Notes under the pieces: generated by a model | Databases searched by the model: none | What the model was told of the DNA's origin: nothing | Seen by the model: the letters and a program-made list of their open reading frames with translations, nothing else | Shown here: positions 42,963 to 52,010 of the stretch, one piece after another | Numbering within the stretch: the stretch's first letter is position 1 | How the letters are laid out: each line of letters begins with the position of its first letter | Program-made: the position numbers and the translations under genes | Assembly (NCBI GenBank): GCA_036826475.1 | Contig: DAISWG010000007.1 | Span: 14,865 to 78,864 of the forward strand | DNA length: 64,000 bases | Source of the DNA: Miltoncostaea sp036826475 | GTDB lineage: Bacteria; Actinomycetota; Thermoleophilia; Miltoncostaeales; Miltoncostaeaceae | Direction of reading: 5' to 3'

Positions 42963-45023
42963 TCAGGCCCCCAGCAGGTTGTGGATGACCAGGTCGATCA
43001 GCTTGATCCCGACGAACGGGGTGATGACGCCGCCCAGGCCGTAGATCAGGAGGTTGCGCCGCAGCAGCCGCGTCGCGCCGATCGCCCGGTAGCGCACGCC
43101 GCGCAGCGCCAGCGGCACGAGCGCCGGGATCACCAATGCGTTGAACACGATCGCCGAGATGATCGCGCTCTGGGGCGTGCCGAGGTCCATCACGTTGAGG
43201 CGGGCGAGGGGCCCCTGGCCCCCCTCCTGCGCGGCGTACGCGCCGACGAAGACCGCCGGCAGGATCGCGAAGTACTTGGCGATGTCGTTCGCGATCGAGA
43301 AGGTCGTGAGCGCGCCGCGGGTGATGAGCAGCTGCTTGCCGACCTCGACGATCTCGATGAGCTTCGTCGGGTCGGAGTCGAGGTCGACCATGTTCCCCGC
43401 CTCCTTGGCGGCGGTCGTCCCCGTGTTCATCGCCACGCCCACGTCCGCCTGGGCGAGGGCCGGCGCGTCGTTGGTGCCGTCGCCGGTCATCGCCACCAGG
43501 TGGCCCTTGGCCTGCTCCTCGCGGATCAGGGCCATCTTGTCCTCGGGCGTCGCCTGGGCCAGGAAGTCGTCGACGCCCGCCTCGGCGGCGATGGCCGCGG
43601 CGGTCAGCCGGTTGTCGCCCGTGATCATCACCGTGCGGATGCCCATCGCCCGCAGCTCCCCGAAGCGCCGGGTCATCCCCTCCTTCACCACGTCCTTCAG
43701 GTGCACGACCCCCAGCGCCCGGTCGCCGCGCGCCACCACCAGCGGCGTGCCGCCGGCGCGGGCGACGCGCTCCACGTCGGCGGTCAGCGCCTCCGGCACG
43801 GCGCCGCCGTGGCTCGTGACCCAGGCGCCCACGGCGTCGGCCGCGCCCTTGCGGATGCTCGTCCCGTTCATGTCGACCCCGCTCATCCGCGTCTCGGCGG
43901 TGAAGGGCACGAACCGCATCCCCCCGGCCCCCTCTCCGCGCTCGCGCAGGCCGAACCGGTCCTTGGCGAGCACCACGATCGAGCGGCCCTCCGGCGTCTC
44001 GTCGGCGAGCGACGACAGCTGGGCGGCGTCGGCCAGGTCGCGCTCGCTGACCCCGTCGGCGGGGATGAACTGCGCCGCCTGGCGGTTGCCGAGCGTGATC
44101 GTCCCGGTCTTGTCGAGCAGCAGGGTGTCCACGTCGCCGGCGGCCTCGACCGCCCGGCCGCTCATCGCCAGGACGTTGCGCTGCACCAGCCGGTCCATGC
44201 CGGCGATGCCGATCGCCGACAGCAGCGCACCGATGGTGGTGGGGATCAGCGCGACCAGCAGGGCGATGAGCACGGTCAGCGACACCTCGCCGCCCGCGTA
44301 GGTGACCATGGGGCGCAGGGTGGCGGTGACCACCAGGAACACCACGGTCAGGCCGGCGATCAGGATGTTCAGGGCGATCTCGTTCGGCGTCTTGCGACGG
44401 GACGTCCCCTCGACCAGGGCGATCATCCGGTCGATGAAGCTCGCGCCCGGCTCCTGGGTGATGCGCACGACGATCCGGTCGGACAGCACCCGGGTGCCCC
44501 CGGTCACGGCGCTGCGGTCGCCGCCCGACTCGCGGATCACGGGCGCCGACTCGCCGGTGATCGCCGACTCGTCGACCGCGGCGACGCCCTCCACCACGTC
44601 CCCGTCGCCGGGGATCAGGTCGCCCGCCTCGCAGACGACCACGTCGCCCGGCCGCAGGTCGGGCGCCGGCACCACCGACTCGCGGCCCGCGGCGTCGAGG
44701 CGGCGCGCCGTCATCTCGCGCCGGGTGGCGCGCAGGGCGTCGGCCTGCGCGCGGCCGCGGCCCTCGGCGACGGCCTCGGCCAGGTTCGCGAAGATCACGG
44801 TCAGCCACAGCCACACGGCGACGACCCCGGTGAACCAGAGGTCCTCCGTGCGGCCGCGGACCAGATCCGCGACGAGGATCCCGGTGGTGATGGCGCTGCC
44901 GATCTCCACCACGAACATCACGGGGTTGCGCACCTGCACCCGCGGGTCGAGCTTGCGCAGCGACGACCACAGCGCCGGGACCAGGACGTCCCTGGTGAGC
45001 AGGGGGCGGCGCCTGGCGGTCAT
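42963..45023 (-). CDS. kdpB: Potassium-transporting P-type ATPase, subunit B
   Basis: 686 residues. The phosphorylation motif is TLLLDKTGTITLGN, the hinge and P-domain motif is MTGDGTNDAPALAQADVG, the TGES loop is AITGESAPVI, and the membrane helices lie in the normal KdpB pattern. It hydrolyses ATP to drive potassium import through KdpA. The ATG overlaps the kdpC stop by 4 bp. It follows kdpC here, whereas kdpB usually precedes it. Confidence 0.96.
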   Translation of the reverse strand: MTARRRPLLTRDVLVPALWSSLRKLDPRVQVRNPVMFVVEIGSAITTGILVADLVRGRTEDLWFTGVVAVWLWLTVIFANLAEAVAEGRGRAQADALRATRREMTARRLDAAGRESVVPAPDLRPGDVVVCEAGDLIPGDGDVVEGVAAVDESAITGESAPVIRESGGDRSAVTGGTRVLSDRIVVRITQEPGASFIDRMIALVEGTSRRKTPNEIALNILIAGLTVVFLVVTATLRPMVTYAGGEVSLTVLIALLVALIPTTIGALLSAIGIAGMDRLVQRNVLAMSGRAVEAAGDVDTLLLDKTGTITLGNRQAAQFIPADGVSERDLADAAQLSSLADETPEGRSIVVLAKDRFGLRERGEGAGGMRFVPFTAETRMSGVDMNGTSIRKGAADAVGAWVTSHGGAVPEALTADVERVARAGGTPLVVARGDRALGVVHLKDVVKEGMTRRFGELRAMGIRTVMITGDNRLTAAAIAAEAGVDDFLAQATPEDKMALIREEQAKGHLVAMTGDGTNDAPALAQADVGVAMNTGTTAAKEAGNMVDLDSDPTKLIEIVEVGKQLLITRGALTTFSIANDIAKYFAILPAVFVGAYAAQEGGQGPLARLNVMDLGTPQSAIISAIVFNALVIPALVPLALRGVRYRAIGATRLLRRNLLIYGLGGVITPFVGIKLIDLVIHNLLGA

Positions 45024-45631
45024 CGGGCCTCCGGCGCGCCGGCCAGCTGGTCGAGGGCGATGTTGAGCCGCAGGACGTTGACCCGCGGCTGCCCCAGGAA
45101 CCCGAGGCTGCGCCCCTCGGTGTGGTCGTCGATCAGCAGGTCCACCTCGTCGCGGCTCAGGCCGCGGACGGCGGCGATGCGGTTCGCCTGCAGCCGGGCG
45201 TTCGCCGGCGTGATGTCCGGGTCGACCCCCGAGCCGGAGGTGGTGACCATGTCCACCGGCAGGTCGGCCGCCGTGAGGCCGGGGGTGAAGGGCCGCTCGA
45301 GCGTCAGCGCCGCGGCGATGTTCGCGTCTACGGCGTCCTTCAGCGCGATGGTGTTGGGGCCGAGGTTCGCGAACGTCGTGGCCGACGGGTCGTACGCCGG
45401 CGTCGTCGCCGAGGGCCGGGAGTGGAAGTAGGCGGGCGACGTGAACACCTGGCCCGCCAGGTCGGTGCCGACGACGGCGCCGTCGACCCGCACCAGGCTG
45501 CCGTCGGCCTTCGCCGGGAACAGGCCCTGGAGGACGCCGGTCATCGCGATCGGGTACAGCAGCCCGAGGACCACGGTCATCAGCGCCACCATGGCGAGGC
45601 CGGTCCCCAGGGGACGCAGGGCGCGGGTCAT
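45020..45631 (-). CDS. kdpC: Potassium-transporting ATPase, subunit C
   Basis: 203 residues: one N-terminal membrane helix (LGTGLAMVALMTVVLGLLYPIAMTG, interrupted only by short turns), the FTSPAYFHSRPSAT segment and the DMVTTSGSGVDPDITPANA segment that are diagnostic of KdpC, and a terminal LGFLGQPRVNVLRLN block. It stabilises the KdpFABC complex. It overlaps kdpA by 3 bp and kdpB by 4 bp. Confidence 0.95.
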   Translation of the reverse strand: MTRALRPLGTGLAMVALMTVVLGLLYPIAMTGVLQGLFPAKADGSLVRVDGAVVGTDLAGQVFTSPAYFHSRPSATTPAYDPSATTFANLGPNTIALKDAVDANIAAALTLERPFTPGLTAADLPVDMVTTSGSGVDPDITPANARLQANRIAAVRGLSRDEVDLLIDDHTEGRSLGFLGQPRVNVLRLNIALDQLAGAPEAR

Positions 45632-47400
45632 CAGAAGGGCCTCCCCGACAGCTGGGTGGCGACGGGCCCGAGGGCGAGCGCCGGGATGAAGTTGAGGGCG
45701 GCGACGAGCACGATCACGAAGATCAGCGTCACCACGAAGGTGGGCGTCGTGGTCCGCAGCGTCCCGGCGCTGAACGGCGCCACGGGCCGGCGCACCAGGG
45801 CGCCCGCCAGGCCCAGCACGGCGAGGATCGAGACGAACCGGCCGAGCCCCATCGCGACGCCGCCGAGGGTGGCCGCCAGGTCCGTCGCGCCGTAGCCGGC
45901 GAACGCGCTGCCGTTGTTGTTCCACTGGGAGGCGTAGGCGTAGAACGCCTCGGCGAAGCCCTGCGGCCCGGTGTTGGACATCGACGCCGTCCCGGCGCTG
46001 GTGGTCACCGCCACGGCCAGCATCACCAGCAGCCCGATCGGCATGACCAGCACCCCGATCATCGTGAGCTTGATCTCGCGGGCGCCGATCTTCTTGCCGA
46101 GGTACTCGGGGGTGCGGCCCACCATGAGCCCGGCGATGAAGACCGCGACGACGACGAACAGCAGCATCCCGTAGATCCCGGAGCCCACCCCGCCGGGGGC
46201 GACCTCCCCGATGGTCATCAGGGCCAGGGTCACGGCGCCGGCGCCGCCCGTGAGGGCGTCGTGGCCGCCGTTGACCGCGCCGGTGGAGGTGCCCGTGGTG
46301 ACGGCCGCCCACAGCGCGGTCGGGCCGGGGCCGAAGCGAACCTCCTTGTCGGACATGTTGCCGCCCGGCTGGAAGCCGCCGGCGGACCCGTCGCCCGCCT
46401 GCAGCGCGACGCCGCTCGACTGGAGCACCTCCGAGCCGCGGTTCTCGAACGGCACCATCACCGCGATCGCCACGACCAGGATCGCCATCATCGCCGCGAA
46501 GATCGCCCAGCCCTGGCGGCGCGAGCCCACCATGAGCCCGAACGTGTAGGTGAGGGCGAACGCGATGACCAGCTCGGCCCACAGCTCCACGTAGTTGGAC
46601 ACCGGGTTCGGGTTCTCGGCGGGCGTCGCCGAGTTGCTGTTGAAGTAGCCGCCGCCGTTGGTGCCGGCCTGCTTGATCGCGATCTGCGACGCCACCGGGC
46701 CGCGGTAGAGGCTCTGGGTGAGGGGGGCGCCGTCCTCGCCGGCGGTGCCAAGGGTGTGCGCCTCGTAGGTCTGGTACGTGACCGGGTGGTCGAACGTCTG
46801 CATGACGCCCTGCGAGCCCAGCACGATGCCCACCACGACGGCGAGGGGCACGAGCGCGTAGAGCGTGATGCGCACCAGGTCGGTCCAGAAGTTGCCGAGC
46901 ATGTCGGTGCCGCGTCGCGCGAACCCGCGCACCACGGCGGCCATCACGGCGATCCCGACCGCCGCCGAGGCGAAGTTCTGCACCGCGAGGCCCGCCATCT
47001 GGCTGAGGTACGAGAGCGTCGACTCGCCCGCGTAGAACTGCCAGTTCGTGTTGGTCACGAAGCTGATCGCCGTGTTGAAGGCGACGCTCCAGCTCATGCC
47101 GGGGTAGTCGGCGGGGTTGAGCGGCAGGTGCCCCTGCAGGCGCAGGATCGCGTAGAGCACGGCGAAGCTCGCGGCGCTGAACGCGATGACCGCCCCCGCG
47201 TAGGACTTCCAGCCCTGCTCCCGGTCGGGGTCGATGCGCAACAGGCGGTACGCGCCGCGCTCGACCGGCCCCAGCACCCGCGACACGCCGGGGATCGGCT
47301 TGCGCTCGATCACGCGGTACAGGTACGCGCCGAGCAGCGGGGTGCAGATCGCCACCGCCGCCAGGAGGAATACGATCTGGGCGACGTCGTTGCCCGTCAT
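45631..47400 (-). CDS. kdpA: Potassium-transporting ATPase, potassium-binding subunit
   Basis: 589 residues and about ten membrane helices. The selectivity-filter regions of this Trk/KcsA-like subunit are visible (for example SFVTNTNWQFYAGES and QAGTNGGGYFNSNSATP), as are the APGGVGSGIYGML and QWNNNGSAFAGYGA loops. It is the channel-like subunit that selects potassium. Its ATG overlaps the kdpF stop. Confidence 0.97.
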   Translation of the reverse strand: MTGNDVAQIVFLLAAVAICTPLLGAYLYRVIERKPIPGVSRVLGPVERGAYRLLRIDPDREQGWKSYAGAVIAFSAASFAVLYAILRLQGHLPLNPADYPGMSWSVAFNTAISFVTNTNWQFYAGESTLSYLSQMAGLAVQNFASAAVGIAVMAAVVRGFARRGTDMLGNFWTDLVRITLYALVPLAVVVGIVLGSQGVMQTFDHPVTYQTYEAHTLGTAGEDGAPLTQSLYRGPVASQIAIKQAGTNGGGYFNSNSATPAENPNPVSNYVELWAELVIAFALTYTFGLMVGSRRQGWAIFAAMMAILVVAIAVMVPFENRGSEVLQSSGVALQAGDGSAGGFQPGGNMSDKEVRFGPGPTALWAAVTTGTSTGAVNGGHDALTGGAGAVTLALMTIGEVAPGGVGSGIYGMLLFVVVAVFIAGLMVGRTPEYLGKKIGAREIKLTMIGVLVMPIGLLVMLAVAVTTSAGTASMSNTGPQGFAEAFYAYASQWNNNGSAFAGYGATDLAATLGGVAMGLGRFVSILAVLGLAGALVRRPVAPFSAGTLRTTTPTFVVTLIFVIVLVAALNFIPALALGPVATQLSGRPF

Positions 47401-47489
47401 CAGAAGCGTTCGGCGCGGAAGAGCGCGTACAGCAGGTAGACGAGGACGGCGGTCGCGACGACGAGCGCGGCGATGTCGCCGACGCCCAT
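47400..47489 (-). CDS. kdpF: KdpF, small lipid-like stabilising peptide
   Basis: 29 residues, one membrane helix and the diagnostic ending YLLYALFRAERF. Starts at the ATG at 47489, which overlaps the stop of the preceding small peptide (TGATG), and its TGA overlaps the kdpA ATG by one base. KdpF wedges between KdpA and KdpB. Confidence 0.9.
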   Translation of the reverse strand: MGVGDIAALVVATAVLVYLLYALFRAERF

Positions 47490-47575
47490 CAGCGGACCTT
47501 CCCGATCAGCGGGATCGCGACGGCGAGGAGCGCGAAGAGGGCGGCGGCGATCGCGAGTGCGGCGAGATCTCCCAT
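47489..47575 (-). CDS. 28-residue membrane peptide upstream of kdpF
   Basis: One hydrophobic helix (DLAALAIAAALFALLAVAIPL) and a basic end (IGKVR), beginning at the ATG at 47575 and coupled to kdpF by a TGATG overlap. It looks like a second KdpF-like peptide without the RPERF-type ending. It may be an extra subunit or a leader that couples translation. Confidence 0.7.
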   Translation of the reverse strand: MGDLAALAIAAALFALLAVAIPLIGKVR

Positions 47576-47600
47576 GCCCCCGACGCTAGGAGCCGCCGCG

Positions 47601-47647
47601 TCAACCCGGCCTCAATGTCCTCCGGGCCGGCATCAAGATGTCGTCAA
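47601..47647 (-). promoter_or_regulatory. Candidate KdpE operator: four phased TTGA repeats
   Basis: On the minus strand TTGA occurs at 47647, 47636, 47615 and 47604 (TCAA at 47644, 47633, 47612 and 47601 on the plus strand), spaced 11, 21 and 11 bp. Two helical-turn-phased pairs are what an OmpR-family dimer such as KdpE recognises. The block lies 26-72 bp upstream of the first kdp start codon. The downstream pair may overlap the -35 region. Confidence 0.6.
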
Positions 47648-47664
47648 GGCGCGGCGGGCGCCGC

Positions 47665-48648
47665 TCAGATCCACCGCCGGCGTTTGAAGACGAGGTAGAG
47701 CACGACCGACGAGAGCAGCATCAGGCCGAGGGCCATCGGGTAGCCGGCCACCCAGTGCAGCTCGGGCATGTGGCGGAAGTTCATGCCGTAGATGGTCCCC
47801 ACCAGCGAGGGCGCGAAGAGGATCGCCGCCCACGCGGAGATGCGCTTCACCTCCTCGTTCTGGCGGTTGGCGGCCTCGCTCAGCGCCCGCGTCTCGAGCG
47901 TGAGGTTGACGCTCAGGATGTTCTGGAGCAGCTCGCGGAAGCCGGCGACCTGCTCCTGGATCCGGAGGGAGTGGTCCTGCACGTCGCGCAGGTAGCGGAG
48001 CTCCTCGTCGTCGGGCCCCAGCCCCGCCATGAGCTCGTCGAGGATCCCGGGGAGCGGGGTCACGGCCCGCTGGAAGCCGATGACCTCCCGCATGAGCTCG
48101 TAGATCCGGCGGGAGGGGTTCCCGGCGGCCCGGAACACCTCGTCCTCGATCTCGTCGATGTCGTTCCCGATGCCGGCCCCGACGGGTGCGTAGTCGTCGA
48201 CCACGCGGTCCACGATGGCGTGGAGGATCGCGATGGGCCCGCGGGCCAGGAGCTCGGGCCGGGCCTCCAGCTTGCGGCGCACCTCCCCCAGCGCCGCCGC
48301 CTGGCCGTGCCGGATCGTCACGACGAACGTCGGCCCGGCGAACACGTGCAGCTCGCCGAACTCGACGGTCTCGCTCTCGTCGACGTACCGGGCGGTGCGC
48401 AGCACCACGAACAGGGTGTCGCCGTAGCGCTCCAGCTTCGGCCGCTGGTGCGCGGTGACGGCGTCCTCCACGGCCAGGTGGTGCAGGCCGAACTGCTCCG
48501 CGATCTCCTGGAACTCCTCCGGCGAGGGCTGCGCCAGGCCGATCCACGCGACCCCGGCGCCGGCCCGGCAGTCGCGCGCGAGGGCGCCCAGGTCGTCGGC
48601 GGCCGCGACGGGACGGCCGTCGCGGTACACCGCCCGTCCCACGATCAC
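47665..48648 (-). CDS. corA: CorA-family magnesium/cobalt transporter
   Basis: 327 residues with a soluble N-terminal domain and two C-terminal membrane helices, the signature YGMNFRHMPEL (GMN) at the end of the first, and a basic tail (FKRRRWI). It conducts Mg2+ or Co2+ as a pentamer. The GTG at 48648 overlaps the kdpE stop by 4 bp, so it is the third gene of the kinase operon; the link to potassium regulation suggests joint control of cation balance. Confidence 0.9.
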   Translation of the reverse strand: MIVGRAVYRDGRPVAAADDLGALARDCRAGAGVAWIGLAQPSPEEFQEIAEQFGLHHLAVEDAVTAHQRPKLERYGDTLFVVLRTARYVDESETVEFGELHVFAGPTFVVTIRHGQAAALGEVRRKLEARPELLARGPIAILHAIVDRVVDDYAPVGAGIGNDIDEIEDEVFRAAGNPSRRIYELMREVIGFQRAVTPLPGILDELMAGLGPDDEELRYLRDVQDHSLRIQEQVAGFRELLQNILSVNLTLETRALSEAANRQNEEVKRISAWAAILFAPSLVGTIYGMNFRHMPELHWVAGYPMALGLMLLSSVVLYLVFKRRRWI

Positions 48649-49340
48649 GGCGCCGCCTCCAGGCGCAGGCGGTAGCCCACGCCCGTCTCGGTGACGAGGT
48701 GGCGGGGGCGGGCGGGGTCGTCCTCGAGCTTGCGGCGCAGGTTGGCCATGTAGACCCGAAGGTAGTGGGTCTCGTCGGCGTACCCCGGCCCCCATACCGC
48801 GCCGAGCAGGGCCCGGTGGGTCAGCACCCGCCCGGGGTGGCGCGACAGCTCGGCCAGCAGCCCATACTCGTGCGGGGTCAGGTGCACCGCCTCGCCCGCG
48901 CGGCGCACCTCGCGCAGGGCCAGGTCGACCTCGACGTCGCCGAACCGCACCGCCGGGGGGTCGCCCGCCGGGGCCGCCCCCCGGCGCAGCGCGGCCCGAA
49001 GGCGCGCCAGCAGCTCGCCGACGGCGTACGGCTTGGTGACGTAGTCGTCGGCCCCGGCGTCGAGCGCGGCGATCTTCTCCGTCTCCTCGTCGACCGCCGA
49101 CACCACCACGATCGGCACCTGGGTCCACTCCCGCAGGCGCCGGCACACCTCCACGCCCGAGCCGTCCGGCAGGCGCAGGTCAAGCACCACCGCATCGGGC
49201 GGGCGCAGGGCGGCGGCGTCGATCGCCTCGGCCGCGGTCGCCGCGGTCGCGGGCTCGTATCCCGCCGCCGACAGCGCGGCCGACAGGCCGCGGAGCACCT
49301 GCGGCTCGTCGTCGACCACCAGGATCCGCGCCGCACCCAT
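48645..49340 (-). CDS. kdpE: OmpR-family response regulator, KdpE type
   Basis: 231 residues: receiver with phosphoacceptor Asp54 in LDLRLPDG and Lys in VTKPY, then the winged helix. THYLRVYMANLRRKLEDDP and VWGPGYADE are characteristic of KdpE. It would bind the repeated TTGA site upstream of kdpF. The ATG at 49340 overlaps the kinase stop by one base. Confidence 0.9.
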   Translation of the reverse strand: MGAARILVVDDEPQVLRGLSAALSAAGYEPATAATAAEAIDAAALRPPDAVVLDLRLPDGSGVEVCRRLREWTQVPIVVVSAVDEETEKIAALDAGADDYVTKPYAVGELLARLRAALRRGAAPAGDPPAVRFGDVEVDLALREVRRAGEAVHLTPHEYGLLAELSRHPGRVLTHRALLGAVWGPGYADETHYLRVYMANLRRKLEDDPARPRHLVTETGVGYRLRLEAAP

Positions 49341-50746
49341 CACGCCACCTGAGGGACCGGGGCCGGGGGGAACGACAGCACGAACCGCGACCGGCCCGCG
49401 CCGGGCGCGCGCAGCACCGCCCCCTGGGCGTCGGCCAGGCCGCGCGCCAGCGCCAGGCCCACCCCGGTGCCGCCACCGGGGCCGGCCGTGGTGAAGGGGT
49501 CGAGCACCACCGGCGCCACGTCCTCCCGCAGGCCGGGGCCGGCGTCGCTCACCGCGATCTCGGTGCGCCCGTCGCGCACCTCCCCCTCGACGCGGATCGG
49601 GGGCCGGCCGTGGCGGGCGGCGTTGTGCAGCAGGTTCACGAGGATCCGCTCGCACAGGACCGGATCGGCGCGCACCAGCGGCAGCGTGTCGGGCACGTCC
49701 AGCACCACCTCGGCGCCGCCGAGCAGCGACGCGGCGGCCTCCAGCGCCCCCGTCGCGATCTCGGCGGGCGCGCACCAGTCCATCCGGGCCACGAGCGCCC
49801 CGGCCTCCAGGCGCGACAGGTCGAGCAGGTTCGCCACCAGCCGGTCGAGGCGGGCGGTCTCCTCCGCCAGCACCGCCAGCAGCTCGGCGCCCCCCTCGGC
49901 GCCGCCGGTCGTGGTGGCCAGGGCGTCGGCCGCCGTGCGGATCGCGGTGAGCGGGGTGCGGAACTCGTGCGACACGCCGTGCAGCAGGGCGGTCTTGAGC
50001 TCGTCGCTGCGGCGCAGGCTCTCGGCCTCGAGCGCACCGGCCAGCAGGCGGCCGCGCTCGACCGCCACCGCCGCGAGGCCGGCGACCGCCTCGGCGAAGC
50101 CGGGCGTGGCCCACCGCGGCTCGGCGCCGGGGCGCGCGGGCCCCACCACCAGCAGGCCGAGCGGCCGCCCGCCCCCCGCCAGGGGCACCGCGAACCCGTG
50201 CGCCGACGGCACCACCGCCACCGGCGCGCCGGCCGCGGCGTCGCCGGGGCCCAGCTCGATGCGGCACCACTCCACCCCGAGCGCCCGCGCGGCGGCGTCG
50301 GCCACCCCGGGGCCGGGCGGGCCGGGGCCGACCCCGCCGAGCGCCGTCCCGGCCATCTCGGCCAGCAGCTCGGCGTCGCGCCGGCGCTCCTCGGCCTCGG
50401 CCCGCTGGCGGCGGAAGCCGCCGGCGAGGTGGCCGGTGATGACGGCGGTGGCGGCGAGCACGCCCAGCGACACCCAGTCGCGCCCGTCGTTGACGCTCAG
50501 GGTGTGGACGGGCGCGACGAAGAACCAGTTGACCGCCACGGCCGACGCGACGGCCGTCGCCAGCCCCGGCCACACGCCCGACAGGCCGCTGACGGCCAGC
50601 ACCAGCAGCGGGTAGCAGACGGTCAGGGACAGCTCGTTGACGTCGTCGCCGATCACGTCGATCAGCCACGTCACCAGCGCCACGCCGCCGAGCCCCGCGA
50701 CGAGGCCCACGATCGACGCGGGCACCCCTGGGACCGTCAGCCTCAT
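49340..50746 (-). CDS. KdpD C-terminal half: DUF4118-GAF-histidine kinase
   Basis: 468 residues. Four close membrane helices of DUF4118 type lie at about residues 8-110 (VNWFFVAPVHTLSVNDGRDW). A GAF-like region follows, then HisKA with LLHGVSHEFRTPLTAI (phospho-His) and HATPase with ILVNLLHNAARHG (N box), SDAGPG and GGGTGVGLALA. This is the part that is missing from the short KdpD at 41887-42945, so KdpD is split into two genes. It pairs with KdpE. Confidence 0.88.
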   Translation of the reverse strand: MRLTVPGVPASIVGLVAGLGGVALVTWLIDVIGDDVNELSLTVCYPLLVLAVSGLSGVWPGLATAVASAVAVNWFFVAPVHTLSVNDGRDWVSLGVLAATAVITGHLAGGFRRQRAEAEERRRDAELLAEMAGTALGGVGPGPPGPGVADAAARALGVEWCRIELGPGDAAAGAPVAVVPSAHGFAVPLAGGGRPLGLLVVGPARPGAEPRWATPGFAEAVAGLAAVAVERGRLLAGALEAESLRRSDELKTALLHGVSHEFRTPLTAIRTAADALATTTGGAEGGAELLAVLAEETARLDRLVANLLDLSRLEAGALVARMDWCAPAEIATGALEAAASLLGGAEVVLDVPDTLPLVRADPVLCERILVNLLHNAARHGRPPIRVEGEVRDGRTEIAVSDAGPGLREDVAPVVLDPFTTAGPGGGTGVGLALARGLADAQGAVLRAPGAGRSRFVLSFPPAPVPQVA

Positions 50747-50767
50747 GGGACGGACGCTAGCGCCACA

Positions 50768-51937
50768 TCACCCCGGCAGGGGGCCGCCGGCCAGGGCGAC
50801 CGCCACGCCGATCGCGGCGGCCACGAGCAGCGTGGACACCACGCCCCGGCGCAGCACGAGCAGCGCGACGGCCGCCCCGGCCAGCACGGCGGCCTGCCAG
50901 CCCTCCTCCAGGGCGGCGGCGAGCGGGATCGCCGAGCCGACGATGGCGCCGAGGGCCGCGGGGCCGGCGCCGTCCAGGAACGCGCGCACCCGCGCGTCGG
51001 CGCGGAGGCGGTCGAAGCGGCGGGCGCCGATCAGGATGAACGAGAACGACGGGGCGAACGCGACGGCCGCCGCCAGCAGCGCGCCGCCGACGCCCGCCGC
51101 GGCGTAGCCCGCGGCGGCGACGGTGTGCACCACGGGCCCGGGCGTCACCTGCCCCAGCGCGACGGCGTTGAGGAACTGGGTGTCGGTCATCCATCCGTAG
51201 CGGTCGACCGCGTCCCCCTGCATCATCGGGATGATCACGAAGCCCCCGCCGTAGGAGAGCGCGCCGACCTTCAGCGCCACCCAGGCCAGCGCGCCCAGGC
51301 CGCCCGTCGCGGCGGCCGCGACCGGCGCGGCGACCAGCAGTCGCGCCGTGCCGCCGCCCGACGCCCCGCGGGCCGCGGCCTCCAGGGCGCCGCAGCCGAG
51401 CAGCACCACGACCACCCACGGGCCGGCCGTCGCCGCGGCGGCGAGGCCGAGGAGCACCCAGAGGACCCACCGCGCGCGCCGGGAGCCGCCCCCGCGGCGC
51501 CACCCGGGAGCGAGCAGCCCGAGGCCGGCGTGCAGCGCCACCGCCGCCACAGCCGCCCCCGCGCCGGCGCCGGCGCCCCGGACCCAGTCGGGCGGCGCGC
51601 TCGCCAGGAACACGACCGAGAGGGCGATGATCGCCACGAGCCCGGGGAGGATGAACCCGGCCCCGCCGACGAGGGCCCCCGGCACGCCGCCGAGGCGCCA
51701 GGCCGAGAAGATCGCGAGCTGGGTCGACCCCGGCCCCGGCAGCAGGTTGGTGGCGGCGATGGCGTCCTCGAACTCCTCCGCCGACAGCCACCCCCGGCGG
51801 CGGACGCACAGGTCGCGCAGCAGCGCGATGTGCGCGGGCGGACCGCCGAAGCCCACGACGCCGATGCGGGTCCACTCCCGGGCGATCGTGGCCGGCGGCA
51901 GCCGCGCCTCGGACGGAGGGTCACTGGGCACCCCCAC
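50768..51937 (-). CDS. chrA: Chromate transporter (ChrA, bidomain)
   Basis: 389 residues in two homologous halves, each beginning with a segment like GVVGFGGPPAHIALLRD / VGALSYGGGFVIIPMMQGD and containing ATNLLPGPGSTQLAIF / AVALGQVTPGPVVHTVA. These are the chromate-ion-transporter signatures. It would export chromate (or another oxyanion) from the cytoplasm. GTG start. It has no visible ChrB regulator next to it. Confidence 0.9.
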   Translation of the reverse strand: MGVPSDPPSEARLPPATIAREWTRIGVVGFGGPPAHIALLRDLCVRRRGWLSAEEFEDAIAATNLLPGPGSTQLAIFSAWRLGGVPGALVGGAGFILPGLVAIIALSVVFLASAPPDWVRGAGAGAGAAVAAVALHAGLGLLAPGWRRGGGSRRARWVLWVLLGLAAAATAGPWVVVVLLGCGALEAAARGASGGGTARLLVAAPVAAAATGGLGALAWVALKVGALSYGGGFVIIPMMQGDAVDRYGWMTDTQFLNAVALGQVTPGPVVHTVAAAGYAAAGVGGALLAAAVAFAPSFSFILIGARRFDRLRADARVRAFLDGAGPAALGAIVGSAIPLAAALEEGWQAAVLAGAAVALLVLRRGVVSTLLVAAAIGVAVALAGGPLPG

Positions 51938-52010
51938 ACGGTATGCGGAGGAGGCGACGGCGGCGGATGCGACCCGGCCCGGCCGGCGCCGCCGACCGCC
52001 GCGCCGTCCG

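Noticed and set aside
42981..45431. 816-codon plus-strand frame antisense to kdpB/kdpC
   Set aside because: Composition is His/Gly/Arg-rich without motif; kdpB and kdpC on the minus strand explain the region fully.
47400..47575. Treating both small peptides as non-coding because they are very short
   Set aside because: Precise TGATG overlaps with each other and with kdpA, and the KdpF ending RAERF, support both as genes.
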